64,000 bases of DNA from Thainema sp966674685 (GCA_966674685.1 CBKWJC010000024.1:7839-71838), one strand, 5' to 3'; counted from the stretch's first letter, positions 35,344 through 45,000 are shown. A program made the numbers and translations. The notes: generated by a model not told the origin, from the letters alone.

Positions 35344-35515
35344 ATCTCCTAGACTTCGTTTCAACGTTGAGATCCCCCCTAGCACCCTTAAAAAAGGGGG
35401 AATTGGCTCAAAGTTCCTCTTTAAGGGGAATTTAGGGGGATCAGGCAGGGATTTAGGCGAACTAATCAGATGTGCATAAGTAGTAGCCCGCTGGGAGAGG
35501 GGTCGGGGGTGAGGA
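35307..35515. repeat. Composite repeat: one palindrome inside another
   Basis: Outer arms CCCCTCTCCCACCGGGCTAC (35311-35330) and the complement of GTAGCCCGCTGGGAGAGGGG flank an inner GATCCCCCC...GGGGGATC repeat at 35371-35442. The outer left arm overlaps the 3' end of the GT4 gene. The inner type also occurs at 14325-14440. Confidence 0.7.
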
Positions 35516-35539
35516 AAGCACGTAGTGACGATAATTAAC

Positions 35540-35545
35540 AGGAGG
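35540..35545 (+). promoter_or_regulatory. Shine-Dalgarno AGGAGG that decides a TTG start
   Basis: AGGAGG at 35540-35545 lies 6 bp before TTG at 35552-35554. Protein homology also begins there (RIVLFYHSLVSDWNHGN), so I prefer it over the GTG at 35525, which would place the ribosome-binding site inside the gene. Confidence 0.75.
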
Positions 35546-35551
35546 TGCGTT

Positions 35552-36670
35552 TTGCGTATTGTTCTCTTCTACCATTCATTAGTTTCAGACTGGAACCATG
35601 GCAATGCTCACTTCCTGCGGGGAGTTGCCACTGAGCTACAGCGGCGCGGTCATGATGTGCAGATTTATGAACCTGCTGAGGGCTGGAGCGTGCAGAATCT
35701 GCTGGTAGAACATGGTGAAGCTGCGATCGCGGATTTTCAGGCCGCTTATCCGACGCTAAGCAGTAGGCGCTATGCCTTGCAAACGCTGGATTTGGACGAG
35801 GTACTAGCCGACGCCGATCTGGTGCTGGTGCATGAGTGGAATGATCCGCAACTAGTGCAGCGAATTGGCGAACATCATCAGCGCCATCCTTGCTATCGGC
35901 TGCTGTTCCACGATACCCACCACCGCTCGGTGAGTGACCCAAAGGCAATGGCTGCATACGATCTGCGCTACTATGACGGTGTATTGGCTTTTGGTCGAGT
36001 GATTCGGGACTTATATCTGCAAAACGGTTGGGCTAAGCGAGCTTGGACATGGCATGAAGCCGCAGATACCTGGCACTTTCAGCCGACAGCATTTGAGAAA
36101 AAGGCTGGTGACCTAGTCTGGATTGGCAACTGGGGCGATAATGAGCGCACCGCCGAGCTATACGAGTTTTTGCTGCGTCCCGTGCGGGATCTTCAGCTTG
36201 AGGCACGGGTCTATGGTGTGCGCTATCCCGATACGGCTCGTGTAGCCCTGGCTGAATCTGGGATTGACTACGCTGGCTGGCTGCCTAACTACCAAGCTCC
36301 TATGATCTTTAGTCAGTTTAAAGTAACGGTGCATGTCCCCCGCCGCTACTATGCCTCTATTCTGCCTGGAATTCCTACCATTCGCGTGTTTGAGGCATTA
36401 GCTTGTGGTATTCCGCTTGTCTCAGCGCCCTGGGATGATCTAGAAGATCTATTTGAACCGGGCCGCGACTTTCTAGTGGCTCGTAATGGTGACGAGATGA
36501 AATCTCATCTACGCTGTCTTTTAGCCGATGCTGAGTTTGCCCAGGCACTGGCGGATCGCGGACGACAGACTATTCTAAAGCGGCATACCTGCGGGCATCG
36601 TGTGGATGAGCTGCTGGCAATCTATGAGGCGGTAGCAGCGGAAGCTGTGCCAGCCCAAACCATGCGCTAA
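35552..36670 (+). CDS. CgeB-like glycosyltransferase (first of three paralogues)
   Basis: About 372 residues from TTG. It resembles CgeB/COG4641 glycosyltransferases: short N-terminal Rossmann part (RIVLFYHSLVSDWNHGNAHFLRGVATELQRRGHDV), a middle domain, and a C-terminal Glyco_trans_1_2-like domain (PTIRVFEALACGIPLVSAPWDDLEDLFEPGRDFLVARNGDEM). The next two genes share the same plan: W-x-N/H-G-x-A/H, a histidine-rich loop and R-x-FEAxACGxP. Three such enzymes in a row suggest sequential additions in one glycan. The acceptor is unknown. Confidence 0.88.
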   Translation: MRIVLFYHSLVSDWNHGNAHFLRGVATELQRRGHDVQIYEPAEGWSVQNLLVEHGEAAIADFQAAYPTLSSRRYALQTLDLDEVLADADLVLVHEWNDPQLVQRIGEHHQRHPCYRLLFHDTHHRSVSDPKAMAAYDLRYYDGVLAFGRVIRDLYLQNGWAKRAWTWHEAADTWHFQPTAFEKKAGDLVWIGNWGDNERTAELYEFLLRPVRDLQLEARVYGVRYPDTARVALAESGIDYAGWLPNYQAPMIFSQFKVTVHVPRRYYASILPGIPTIRVFEALACGIPLVSAPWDDLEDLFEPGRDFLVARNGDEMKSHLRCLLADAEFAQALADRGRQTILKRHTCGHRVDELLAIYEAVAAEAVPAQTMR

Positions 36671-36773
36671 TCAGCTCAGAGGATGCGAGGCTACAAATGG
36701 ATTGCGTGCCAAGGTTACCCAGTATTCTAATCCATGTGGCTACTGCTATCAGTACATTTCGATAGGTTTCCGT

Positions 36774-37883
36774 ATGAAAACTGGCTTAAATATTGCATTT
36801 TTTGGCTCTAGCTTGGTTTCCGCCTACTGGAATGGTGCAGCAACCTACTATCGCGGCATCATTCGTGCCCTTAGCGATCGCGGCCATCGGATCACCTTTT
36901 ACGAACCAGATGCCTACGAGCGACAGCAGCACCGCGATATGCCTGATCCAGACTGGGCTAAAGTCGTCGTCTACCCTGCTACGAATGAGGCGGTCGCTCA
37001 AATGGTTGAGCAGGCTAGAGGCGCAGATCTTGTCGTGAAAGCTAGCGGTATCGGCGTGTTTGACGCTTGGCTAGAAGCCGCCGTTCTGTCGCTGCAAAGC
37101 CCAACGACGCTGGTCGTGTTCTGGGATGTTGATGCACCTGCCACCCTGGATTGGCTCCAGCACAACCCCACTGATCCACTGCGATCGCACTTGCTTAAGT
37201 ACGACCTCATCCTTACCTATGGCGGTGGTGATCCCGTAGTGCAAGCCTACAAAGCGTTAGGAGCGCGTCGCTGTGTACCGATTTACAACGCCCTCGACCC
37301 AACAACTCATCATCCAGTGGCTCCTAATCCGGCCTTTGCTGCCGATCTAGCATTCTTAGGCAATCGCCTGCCCGACCGGGAACAGCGAGTGGAGCAGTTC
37401 TTTCTAGATGCCGCTGCACAGTTACCGAAACACCAGTTTCTGCTCGGCGGTAACGGCTGGACTGACAAGCTAATGCCCCCCAACGTGCGCTACCTTGGCC
37501 ATGTCTATACAGCCGATCACAACGCCTTTAACTGCACCCCGCGAGCAGTCTTGAACATCAGCCGTGAAAGCATGGCCCGCTATGGATTTTCGCCTGCAAC
37601 ACGGGTATTTGAAGCAGCAGGAGCGGCAGCTTGTTTACTCACCGACGATTGGCAAGGACTAGATCTCTTTCTGGAACCGGAACGAGAAGTTCTAGTAGTC
37701 CGTAATGGTGCTGATGTCGCCGAACAACTGCGATCGCTAACCGCCGACCAAGCCCATCGCATCGGCCAAGCCGCCCGCCAGCGCATCCTCGCCCAGCACA
37801 CCTACACCCACCGAGCCGCCCAACTAGAAGCTGTCCTAGACGCCACCCCCAGCAGCCTCTCCATGTCTGCATCCACCATTTAA
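36774..37883 (+). CDS. CgeB-like glycosyltransferase (second paralogue)
   Basis: About 369 residues from the ATG at 36774 (MKTGLNIAFFGSSLVSAYWNGAATYYRG). A longer frame from 36702 has no ribosome-binding site and no homology. Domains: N-terminal Rossmann part to about residue 150 (LVVFWDVDAPATLDWL), a linker with YDLILTYGGGDPVVQAYKALG, and a C-terminal Glyco_trans_1_2 part (SPATRVFEAAGAAACLLTDD, WQGLDLFLEPEREVLVVRNG). Here the family's ACG is AAGAAA, so the loop differs from its paralogues and the donor may differ. It lies 103 bp after the first paralogue. Confidence 0.88.
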   Translation: MKTGLNIAFFGSSLVSAYWNGAATYYRGIIRALSDRGHRITFYEPDAYERQQHRDMPDPDWAKVVVYPATNEAVAQMVEQARGADLVVKASGIGVFDAWLEAAVLSLQSPTTLVVFWDVDAPATLDWLQHNPTDPLRSHLLKYDLILTYGGGDPVVQAYKALGARRCVPIYNALDPTTHHPVAPNPAFAADLAFLGNRLPDREQRVEQFFLDAAAQLPKHQFLLGGNGWTDKLMPPNVRYLGHVYTADHNAFNCTPRAVLNISRESMARYGFSPATRVFEAAGAAACLLTDDWQGLDLFLEPEREVLVVRNGADVAEQLRSLTADQAHRIGQAARQRILAQHTYTHRAAQLEAVLDATPSSLSMSASTI

Positions 37884-37929
37884 TACCTGTGCAATTGGTC
37901 ACGACAGCGGGTTTAATGCTGAGTACCGA

Positions 37930-38012
37930 GTGCTGAGTCTTGAATTTTAAGTTTTGAGTGTTAAATTAACCATTCAAAACTCATCACTCAAAACTCAAAA
38001 CTCCTTTATAGT
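37930..38012. repeat. Intergenic CAAAACTCAAAACTC repeat
   Basis: Inverted repeat: TTTTAAGTTTTGAGTGTT pairs with CACTCAAAACTCAAAAC-type sequence around AAATTAACC. This simple repeat is common between cyanobacterial genes. It ends about 40 bp before the next start. Confidence 0.6.
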
Positions 38013-38052
38013 CCTCTCTCCCCCTCCTACCCACCCACCCCACGTATCTACC

Positions 38053-39168
38053 ATGACCCTCAACATTGTCATCTTAGGACTCTCAATCACCTCGTCTTGG
38101 GGTAACGGTCACGCTACTACCTATCGAGGGCTGGTGCGGGAGTTGAGTCGTCGCGGCCATGCGATCGCATTTCTAGAGCGAGATGTGCCTTGGTATGCGG
38201 GCAATCGAGATTTACCCAATCCACCCTATGGCAAGACGTACCTATATCAAAATTTGGACGACCTGCGCGACAGTCACACGGCTCGGATTAGAAATGCAGA
38301 CGTGGTGATTGTCGGTTCCTACGTGCCGGAAGGAGTGGCAGTGGGCGAATGGGTGCAGACAACGGCGCAGGGCGTGACCGCGTTCTACGACATTGATACA
38401 CCTGTCACCTTTGCCAAGCTAGCACGGGGAGATACTGAGTATTTAGCGCCCCATTTAATTCCTCAGTACGACCTGTATCTGTCGTTTTCTGGTGGGCCAA
38501 TTTTGCGCCAGATTGAGCAGCAGTATGGTTCGCCCCAGGCGCTGCCGCTTTACTGCTCGGTTGATCCAGAGCTTTACTATCCGGATGCTGGCCCCTTGTC
38601 TGATCAAACTTATCAGTGGGATCTGGGCTACATGGGTACCTACAGTATCGACCGACAGCCTGGTTTGGAACGGCTGCTGCTCGAACCCGCCCGTCAGTGG
38701 GCAGATGGCCGGATGGTGGTAGCAGGGCCGCAGTATCCGGCTGAAATTGATTGGCCGCATACGGTGCAGCGGATCGAGCATCTGCCACCCGCCCACCACC
38801 GAGCGTTTTATACGAGCCAGCGGTTTACGTTAAACTTAACGCGAGCCGATATGATTCGCGTTGGCTATTCCCCAAGTGTGCGGCTGTTTGAAGCGGCTGC
38901 TTGTGGCACTCCCATGATTAGCGACTACTGGATTGGATTGGGAACTATATTTGACTTGGGCGCAGAAATTTTAGTCGCACGGTCAACTCAAGACGTTCTG
39001 TACTATCTGCAAGATGTGCCGCGAGATGTCCGACAGCACATTGGTCAGCGGGCAAAGCAGCGGGTGCTATCGTCTCATACTGCAGCCCATCGAGCCGCCG
39101 AGCTGGAACAGTATTTACAAGCTGCACTAGCGGTAGCCCCAATCAGTTCGGTTGTCCTTCAATCCTAA
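38053..39168 (+). CDS. CgeB-like glycosyltransferase (third paralogue)
   Basis: About 371 residues from the ATG at 38053 (MTLNIVILGLSITSSWGNGHATTYRG). The upstream frame to 37954 is repeat-derived. The same plan as the two preceding genes: FYDIDTPVTFAKLARGD, YDLYLSFSGGPILRQIEQQYG, CSVDPELYYP, and the C-terminal VGYSPSVRLFEAAACGTPMISD and WIGLGTIFDLGAEILVARS. Nearly 30 residues of the middle domain align in pattern with paralogue two but not one, so paralogues two and three look closer. A cytoplasmic sugar transferase is expected. Confidence 0.88.
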   Translation: MTLNIVILGLSITSSWGNGHATTYRGLVRELSRRGHAIAFLERDVPWYAGNRDLPNPPYGKTYLYQNLDDLRDSHTARIRNADVVIVGSYVPEGVAVGEWVQTTAQGVTAFYDIDTPVTFAKLARGDTEYLAPHLIPQYDLYLSFSGGPILRQIEQQYGSPQALPLYCSVDPELYYPDAGPLSDQTYQWDLGYMGTYSIDRQPGLERLLLEPARQWADGRMVVAGPQYPAEIDWPHTVQRIEHLPPAHHRAFYTSQRFTLNLTRADMIRVGYSPSVRLFEAAACGTPMISDYWIGLGTIFDLGAEILVARSTQDVLYYLQDVPRDVRQHIGQRAKQRVLSSHTAAHRAAELEQYLQAALAVAPISSVVLQS

Positions 39169-39319
39169 TCTTTTTATAGCCATCGCCGCTTTGGTTGAGA
39201 CATTTGCGAAATTCAATGTGTCAGTGTTTGAACCTCTTCAAAGTTTTCCAAGCTTCTAACCGACGTGACGACTACTATATCTTTCGCTAAAACCCTAGTT
39301 GAATTCACCCTGTTTAAGC

Positions 39320-40111
39320 ATGAGTCATCCCATGACAGCCCATGATAATGCGATCGCAACTCTCGCACCCTGGTTTCACAATTTGCACCTGCCAGATGGA
39401 CGACAGACGGCTCCTGATCACTTTTTGGGCGACTTTCCCAAGTTTAAATGGCAGCAGCTTGCGCCCCATTTACCACAAGACTTGACCGACTGGCGAGTAC
39501 TCGATATTGGCTGCAACGCTGGTTTCTACAGCTTCGAACTGGCGCGGCGCGGCGCACAGGTTTTGGGTATCGATGTTGATCCCCACTATTTAACCCAAGC
39601 AAACTGGGCAGTGCAGCAGTTTCAACTCCAAAAACAGGTGGAATTTCGTCAAATGCAGGTGTACGACTTGGCGCATCTGGATGAAACCTTTGATTTGGTG
39701 CTGTTTATGGGAGTGTTTTACCATCTCCGCTATCCGTTACTGGGGCTGGATATTGTGGCACAGAAAACCGATCGGCTACTGGTGTTTCAAACCCTGACTA
39801 TGACGGACAATGCAGCTCATCCTCATGTGGAGCGTTTAGGTTTTAATAATCGCCAGGTAATGAGTCAGTCAGGCTGGCCGAAAATAGCATTTATTGAGCA
39901 GGCGTTTGAAGGCGATCCAACCAACTGGTGGGCCCCCAATCATACTGGGGTTAAAGCGCTCCTCCGCTCCGCTGGGCTACGGATTATCGCCTATCCCGGT
40001 CATGAAATGTACCTCTGTACCCCCGATGAAGCACAGCCATCCGCCATCGCTACTTGGAATCGAGCTGAATTTGTGGCGGCATCTGGAATAGACCATACCG
40101 CTTCTTGTTGA
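39320..40111 (+). CDS. SAM-dependent methyltransferase (TIGR04290-like)
   Basis: About 263 residues from the ATG at 39320; an in-frame TTG at 39299 adds seven residues. The start WFHNLHLPDGRQTAPDHFLGDFPKFKW and the SAM motif I WRVLDIGCNAGFYSFELARRGAQVLGIDVDPH are diagnostic of class I methyltransferases of the TIGR04290 group (recollected, unchecked). Further motifs are FDLVLFMGVFYHLRYP and the C-terminal NWWAPNHTGVKALLRSAGL, which resembles the CmoB-type tail. It closes the co-directional cluster. The likely role is O-methylation of a glycan or its precursor. Confidence 0.9.
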   Translation: MSHPMTAHDNAIATLAPWFHNLHLPDGRQTAPDHFLGDFPKFKWQQLAPHLPQDLTDWRVLDIGCNAGFYSFELARRGAQVLGIDVDPHYLTQANWAVQQFQLQKQVEFRQMQVYDLAHLDETFDLVLFMGVFYHLRYPLLGLDIVAQKTDRLLVFQTLTMTDNAAHPHVERLGFNNRQVMSQSGWPKIAFIEQAFEGDPTNWWAPNHTGVKALLRSAGLRIIAYPGHEMYLCTPDEAQPSAIATWNRAEFVAASGIDHTASC

Positions 40112-40222
40112 TCGGTTTTGACCGTTCATGCGATCGCATCGTCAGTGTTTGCACAACCAATCTGTGAAATATTCCCGAAAATGGCAGTGTTGCCATCATT
40201 CAGACCCAGATTAAACAACGTC

Positions 40223-40283
40223 AAAACTAGAAGCAGTTATTTTGTCGCTACGATGCCGCGACAAAATAACTGCTTCTAGTTTT
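40223..40283. repeat. P5-type hairpin with 26-bp perfect arms
   Basis: Arms 40223-40248 and 40258-40283 are perfectly complementary (each begins AAAACTAGAAGCAGTTATTT when read inward) around TACGATGCC. Folded RNA would be very stable. The sequence differs from other P5 copies in the arms but shares the GCCGC-type centre and GGTGCAAAA end. Confidence 0.75.
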
Positions 40284-40302
40284 GTGGTGCAAAATAGTAG
40301 AT

Positions 40303-40404
40303 AAGTAGATTGGCATAAACAAGCACACTTAAAAATGAGGGAACGCCCCGCCGGAGAGTTTTCTCATTTTTTGCGATTGTATATGTATCGATGTGCCGCC
40401 ACTT
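40303..40404. repeat. P2 element, copy 3
   Basis: A 102-bp divergent copy: AAGTAGATTGGCATAAACAA left, GTGCCGCCACTT right, with arms TTAAAAATGAGG-like and CTCATTTTTTGCG around CCCCGCCGGAG. Confidence 0.75.
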
Positions 40405-40426
40405 GTTAAATGATATCAAATTCGTA

Positions 40427-40523
40427 TACAGCACTTTTCAGTCTAGTGAGGTTCATCGGAATGTCTCTTCGCCTCTGGCGAAGAAACATTCCTGTACTCC
40501 ACCAGCATGGAAAACGCTGTATA
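40427..40523 (+). repeat. P4 element, copy 2
   Basis: A 97-bp copy: TACAGCACTTTTCAGTC left, CATGGAAAACGCTGTATA right, inner hairpin TCTCTTCGCC / GGCGAAGAAACA. It merges into the P3 element at GTATA. Confidence 0.85.
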
Positions 40524-40706
40524 GGAACCCCGTTTAGTTTTTGTGAACGCTTGTCAAGGAAGCATTCACAAAAACTATAGCGCTTCTTGTGCTAATAAAG
40601 GGGGAGTTATTTTTTGGAAGCCGCGCGGAGCGCGGCTTCCAAAAAATAACTTGTACCTCAGTAGCTTAGGAAAGGCTATAAATCATGGGTTTTTAAACCA
40701 GATTTT
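40513..40706. repeat. P3 element interrupted by P1
   Basis: The left half (CTGTATAGGAACCCC...CATTCACAAAAAC, to 40575) and right half (AATCATGGGTTTTTAAACC...CAGATTTT, from about 40681) match uninterrupted P3 copies across the junction. The P1 element sits exactly between them. Confidence 0.8.
40576..40680 (+). repeat. P1 element, copy 3, inside P3
   Basis: A 105-bp copy: TATAGCGCTTCTTGTGC to GGAAAGGCTATA. Removing it, keeping one TATA, restores ACAAAAACTATAAATCATGG, which matches the P3 centre-right junction elsewhere, so TATA is the probable duplicated target. Its central loop is GGA where copy 1 has TCC (core inverted). Confidence 0.88.
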
Positions 40707-40743
40707 ACATGGCGCAATATTCCTTTATTAAGTGGACTGAAAA

Positions 40744-41805
40744 ATGGACATTGCTTTACTCGCAGCATTTCTAACCCCTGTTTTGCCATTTCTGGTCAAA
40801 ATGGTTGAAACATCAGCAGAAACTGTTGCGGAAAAGTTTAGTGAGGATACTTGGAGTAAGGCAAAGGCAATTTGGGCAAATCTACATCCCAAAGTTGAAA
40901 ATAAGCCTGCGATGAAAGAAGCTGTAACCGATTTAGCTAACAATCCTGACGATGCAGACTTACAGGCTGCTTTCCGGGTGCAGCTCAAGAAACTGCTGGA
41001 ACACGACGCTCAACTGGTCGAAGCAATTACCCGAATCCTTCAAAAAAATGGTTCTCAGCCTCTCCCCTCAACGCAAATTAATCAAACGGTAGCAGGTGGT
41101 CAAAACCAGGTAATTGGTCAAGTTTCAGGCGGACAAGTCATCAGCCATTTTGGTGGATCGATGAGTTCTCTTGCCGGATACTCAACTCATGCTGAATCTG
41201 CGACGTCTACAGCACACCCGATGAAAACGATTTTGATGTTGGCTGCAAATCCCAAGGGAACATCACCTTTACGTTTAGGTGAAGAAATGCGGGAGATCCA
41301 GCGAGGGCTAGAGCGATCGCAACAGCGGGATCATTTTGTAATTGAGCAGTACTGGGCTGTCACTCCTACAGATGTCCGGCGAGCATTACTCGGTAGCCGT
41401 CCTCAAATTGTTCACTTCTCAGGACATGGTCTGGGATACGAAGCGTTTCCTATCAATCCAGATGCCCCAGAAGGACTAGCCTTTGAAGATGAAGCAGGCA
41501 ATACACATTTAGTTTCCAGTGATGCGATCGCATCTCTATTTTCTCTATTCACGACCCATACTGAGTGCGTTGTTCTTAACGCCTGTTACTCCACTGTGCA
41601 GGCCCAGGCAATTGTGCAGCATATCCCGTTTGTGATTGGCATGAAGCGCGAGATTGGTGATCGAGCCGCAATTGAGTTCTCAGTTGGTTTTTATGACGCG
41701 CTGATTGCTGGAGAATCGATACCTACTGCGTACAAATTTGGCTGTAATGCAATTCAAATGGCAGGCATTCCTGAGCATCTCACTCCCGTTTTGCATCGCA
41801 AATAA
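40744..41805 (+). CDS. CHAT-domain protease with N-terminal helical domain
   Basis: A 353-residue protein in three parts. Residues 1-100 are a helical domain (LLAAFLTPVLPFLVKMVETS, then NPDDADLQAAFRVQLKKLLE) of a type often found before bacterial signalling motifs. Residues 112-137 are a Gly/Asn/Gln/Val-rich motif (QNQVIGQVSGGQVI). Residues about 160-353 are a CHAT (caspase-like) domain: KTILMLAANPKGTSPLRLGEEMREIQ, HFSGHG with catalytic His228 and VVLNACYS with Cys281. Caspase-like cleavage of unknown targets is expected. The next gene carries the same central motif, so it is a likely effector in a STAND-type conflict system. The start follows a repeat island. Confidence 0.9.
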   Translation: MDIALLAAFLTPVLPFLVKMVETSAETVAEKFSEDTWSKAKAIWANLHPKVENKPAMKEAVTDLANNPDDADLQAAFRVQLKKLLEHDAQLVEAITRILQKNGSQPLPSTQINQTVAGGQNQVIGQVSGGQVISHFGGSMSSLAGYSTHAESATSTAHPMKTILMLAANPKGTSPLRLGEEMREIQRGLERSQQRDHFVIEQYWAVTPTDVRRALLGSRPQIVHFSGHGLGYEAFPINPDAPEGLAFEDEAGNTHLVSSDAIASLFSLFTTHTECVVLNACYSTVQAQAIVQHIPFVIGMKREIGDRAAIEFSVGFYDALIAGESIPTAYKFGCNAIQMAGIPEHLTPVLHRK

Positions 41806-42093
41806 CGCGTTTTATGTAGTTACTTGAAATAAATTTAAGTTTAAAAGTAAAAAATACTCTTAAATTTAATCTAATTGTAGAAATAGATTAAAAAGTGTAG
41901 ACAAAATTTGTTTGCTTGGTAATTGGCAACTACTATAAATGCAGTCATAGTGATTATTTTGCCTGTTTTTATGGGTAAGAAGTTATTTCACCCACGAGGG
42001 GGCTATATTATGGCACCTGATCCCAATAGAATATGGCAACTGTTATCACGATACTGAGTTCAGTAAAGAGCAAAAAGGTTGCTCAGTTGCCTC

Positions 42094-45000
42094 ATGTCTC
42101 ACCCAGCCGATCCGGATGATGTTAGTTCACAACGTTCTACGCAACAAAGTACAGAAGGCGATAAGAATCAAGTTATCGGAGAAGTGGTCGAAAGTACGAT
42201 TTACCACATTTCTGATACTGGGCACATTACTATCAACCAAGCTCAAAACCTCCCGTCGATAGCGGAGACTATCAAGGCGCAACCGCTGATTCAGCGCTCT
42301 CCCTATTTGGGCTTACGTAAATTTGAAGTTCGGGACAAAGATTTGTTCTTTGGTCGCGACCAGTTAATTAGTCGCCTCCTATCTCGTCTACAAGAAACTC
42401 CTTTCCTGTTGATACTAGGCGCATCTGGTAGTGGTAAATCCTCGCTGGTTCGTGCAGGACTGATCCCAAACCTGAGTCATGTTTTGGGAACTGGCTTTCG
42501 TGAGCTGATCTTTACGCCTGATCGAGATCCGTTTGATTCATTTCGTTCAAGCCTCCGCAGTGCAGGATTTCGACAGGCTGATTTAGAAAGCTTGCAAACG
42601 GGTCAGCCGGAAACCATCGTGCAGGTTGTGCGATCGCTAAAATCTGCTGATGAAGACTGGCTGATTTTTATTGATCAGTTTGAAGAACTGTTTACCCTTT
42701 GTCAAAATCTGCAACAGCGGCAAGCGTTTGTTAATGGCCTCATTCAACTGGTGCAGTCTGAGTTGCCGAGCCTGCGCTTAGTGCTGGCTATGCGAGCTGA
42801 TTTTCTGGATCGCTTGGGTGCTTATCCCCAGTTGACTGGCATTCTCCAGCGCTCTGAGCTGATTACCGATATGGGGAATGACGAACTGCGGCTGGCGATT
42901 GAGAAACCCGCTGCTCATCATGGGGTGGTGCTAGAACCGGAACTGACGGAAGAAGTCATTCATGATTTGAAAGGGCGACCCGATACTGTGAGCGAGGCGG
43001 AACGGGTTTCGCTGCCACTGCTGCAATATACGCTCAAGCTCCTGTGGGAAAACAGTGAGGATTTGATCCGCGATCGCACCTTGCGCGTCAGTACGTACCG
43101 ATCTCTAGGAGGTGTGCGCGGGGCGCTCCAGCGACATGTAGACGAGATTTATGCGCCACTGCCCGATGAACAAAAGCAAGCCGCAAAGCATATTTTCCTA
43201 CAGCTAGTTGATGTCACTAGCGCTGATGCGGGGACAACAGCCGTCGGTAAGGCCGTCAGCCGTCGGGCTGCTCTCAGTGAGTTTAGTTCGGCTGAACAAG
43301 AGGTGCTCCGGCGGTTAGTCGATGCCGGACTGTTGGTTAGTGATGATCCCGAGACCCATGCTGGACTGCTATCGCCCGACACTCCATCTCGCGATCGCAA
43401 AGCAACCGTTGAGCTAGCCCATGAAACGCTAATCGACGCTTGGGATACGCTCAAAGCCTGGATTGAAGAAAGTCGTCCCCTCATCCGCACCAAAAATCAA
43501 TTGAGAGAAGATGCCCATCGCTGGCATGAGATGTACCAAACCAATCGGGCGCAGGCTGAGGCTGAACTGTGGCAGGGCCGCAAGCTCCAGTGGTTGCTGT
43601 CGCAAAAGCAGGAAATAGAAGCTCGCTTTGGCCAATTCAAATCTAAAGAACTTCAGTTTATTGAAGCCTGTGAGGAATTGTGCGATCGCGCTCAGCGACA
43701 AAAGGAACGCCGTCTACGCCAAACCATTGCCTGGGTCAGCGGATTTTTAGCGCTCAGCAGCGGATTAGCCGTATTTGCTGGATACCAATGGCTATTGGCC
43801 AAACAGGAGCAAATTAAAGCCCAAAGCCAAGCTGCTCAGACGCAGTTTGTTGTGAATCCCAACACGCTCGACAGTCTGATAGAGGCATTAAAAGCAGCAG
43901 AAGCCTATCGGCGCACACCAAAACTCTTTGGGACTGCAAAACTAGAGCCAGTCGTCATGGAAGCCTTGACCCAAAGCGTGTACTGGGTTAGGGAAAAAAA
44001 TCGATGGGAAGGACACTCTGATGCTGTCAACAGTGTTAGCTTCAGTCAAGATGGTACTACTCTAGCCACAGGTAGTGATGACACAACCGTTCGTCTTTGG
44101 AGTTATGATGGAAAACCTTTATTCAGTTCACTAGAGGGACATACCGATGCAGTCATGGGTGTTAGCATCAGCCCAGACGGCACTAAAGTTGCTAGCGTCA
44201 GCCGAGATAGAACTTTAAAACTATGGGATGTTAAATCTGGGCAATTATTGCAAGACATTAGTCCTGCTCATAATGATGAAGTTTACTCTGCCACTTTCAA
44301 TTCTACTGGAACATTATTAGCAACAACCAGCGAAGATCAAACAATCCAATTATGGACAATTCGAAATAATACGATTCAAAAATCATCGGTAAGATTTTCT
44401 AAACATATAAGTCCAGTCAGAGCGGTAGCTTTTAGCCCTAACGGACAAGTGGTAGCTTCTGGCAGTGATAATGGCCAGCTTATGCTTTGGAATCTCCAAG
44501 GTAATCTTCTAGTAGAGCCTATTAATGCTCATCACAATGGCTTTATTTTGGGCATCAGCTTTAATCAAAATGGATACTTTGCTACGGCTGGTGACGAAAA
44601 TGGACATGGAGTGGTAAAGCTATGGGATACAACAGGTCAACTAATTCGTGAATTTGTAGGTAATCGTGCTACGTTCCTCAACGTCCAGTTCAGCCCAAAT
44701 AAAGACTTGGTCGTAGCCGCAGATGCTGCTGGAGTCATTCATTTATGGCACTTAGATGGAACTAAAATTGGAGATTTTAAGCGTAAAGATTCTTCTCGCG
44801 CAAATAGTATTAGCTTTGGTTCAAATGGGTTAATAGCTGTTGGTAGTGAGGATAACAGCATCGAGCTTTGGAATCTTGGATCTCCCTTAGTAAGCTTCCT
44901 TCAAGGACATACTCAAGTAGTTCAAGGAGTTGCAGTCAGCCCTATTAATGGAAAAATAGCAACTGCTAGTGAAGATGGGACAGTTAGACTTTGGTCACCA

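Larger units (their letters stand above)
40112..40743. other. Intergenic repeat island of nested palindromes
   Basis: The 630 bp between the methyltransferase and CHAT genes are almost entirely repeats, listed separately: P5 (40223-40283), P2 (40303-40404), P4 (40427-40523), P3 interrupted (about 40513-40706) and P1 (40576-40680). No coding sequence is supported here. Confidence 0.8.

Noticed and set aside
37930..38012. A CRISPR-like spaced array of CAAAACTC units
   Set aside because: Units are short, irregular and without unique spacers; it is an ordinary intergenic repeat.
40223..40706. A CRISPR array or insertion sequence at the repeat island
   Set aside because: Repeats belong to different families, are palindromic end to end and no transposase or cas gene is present.
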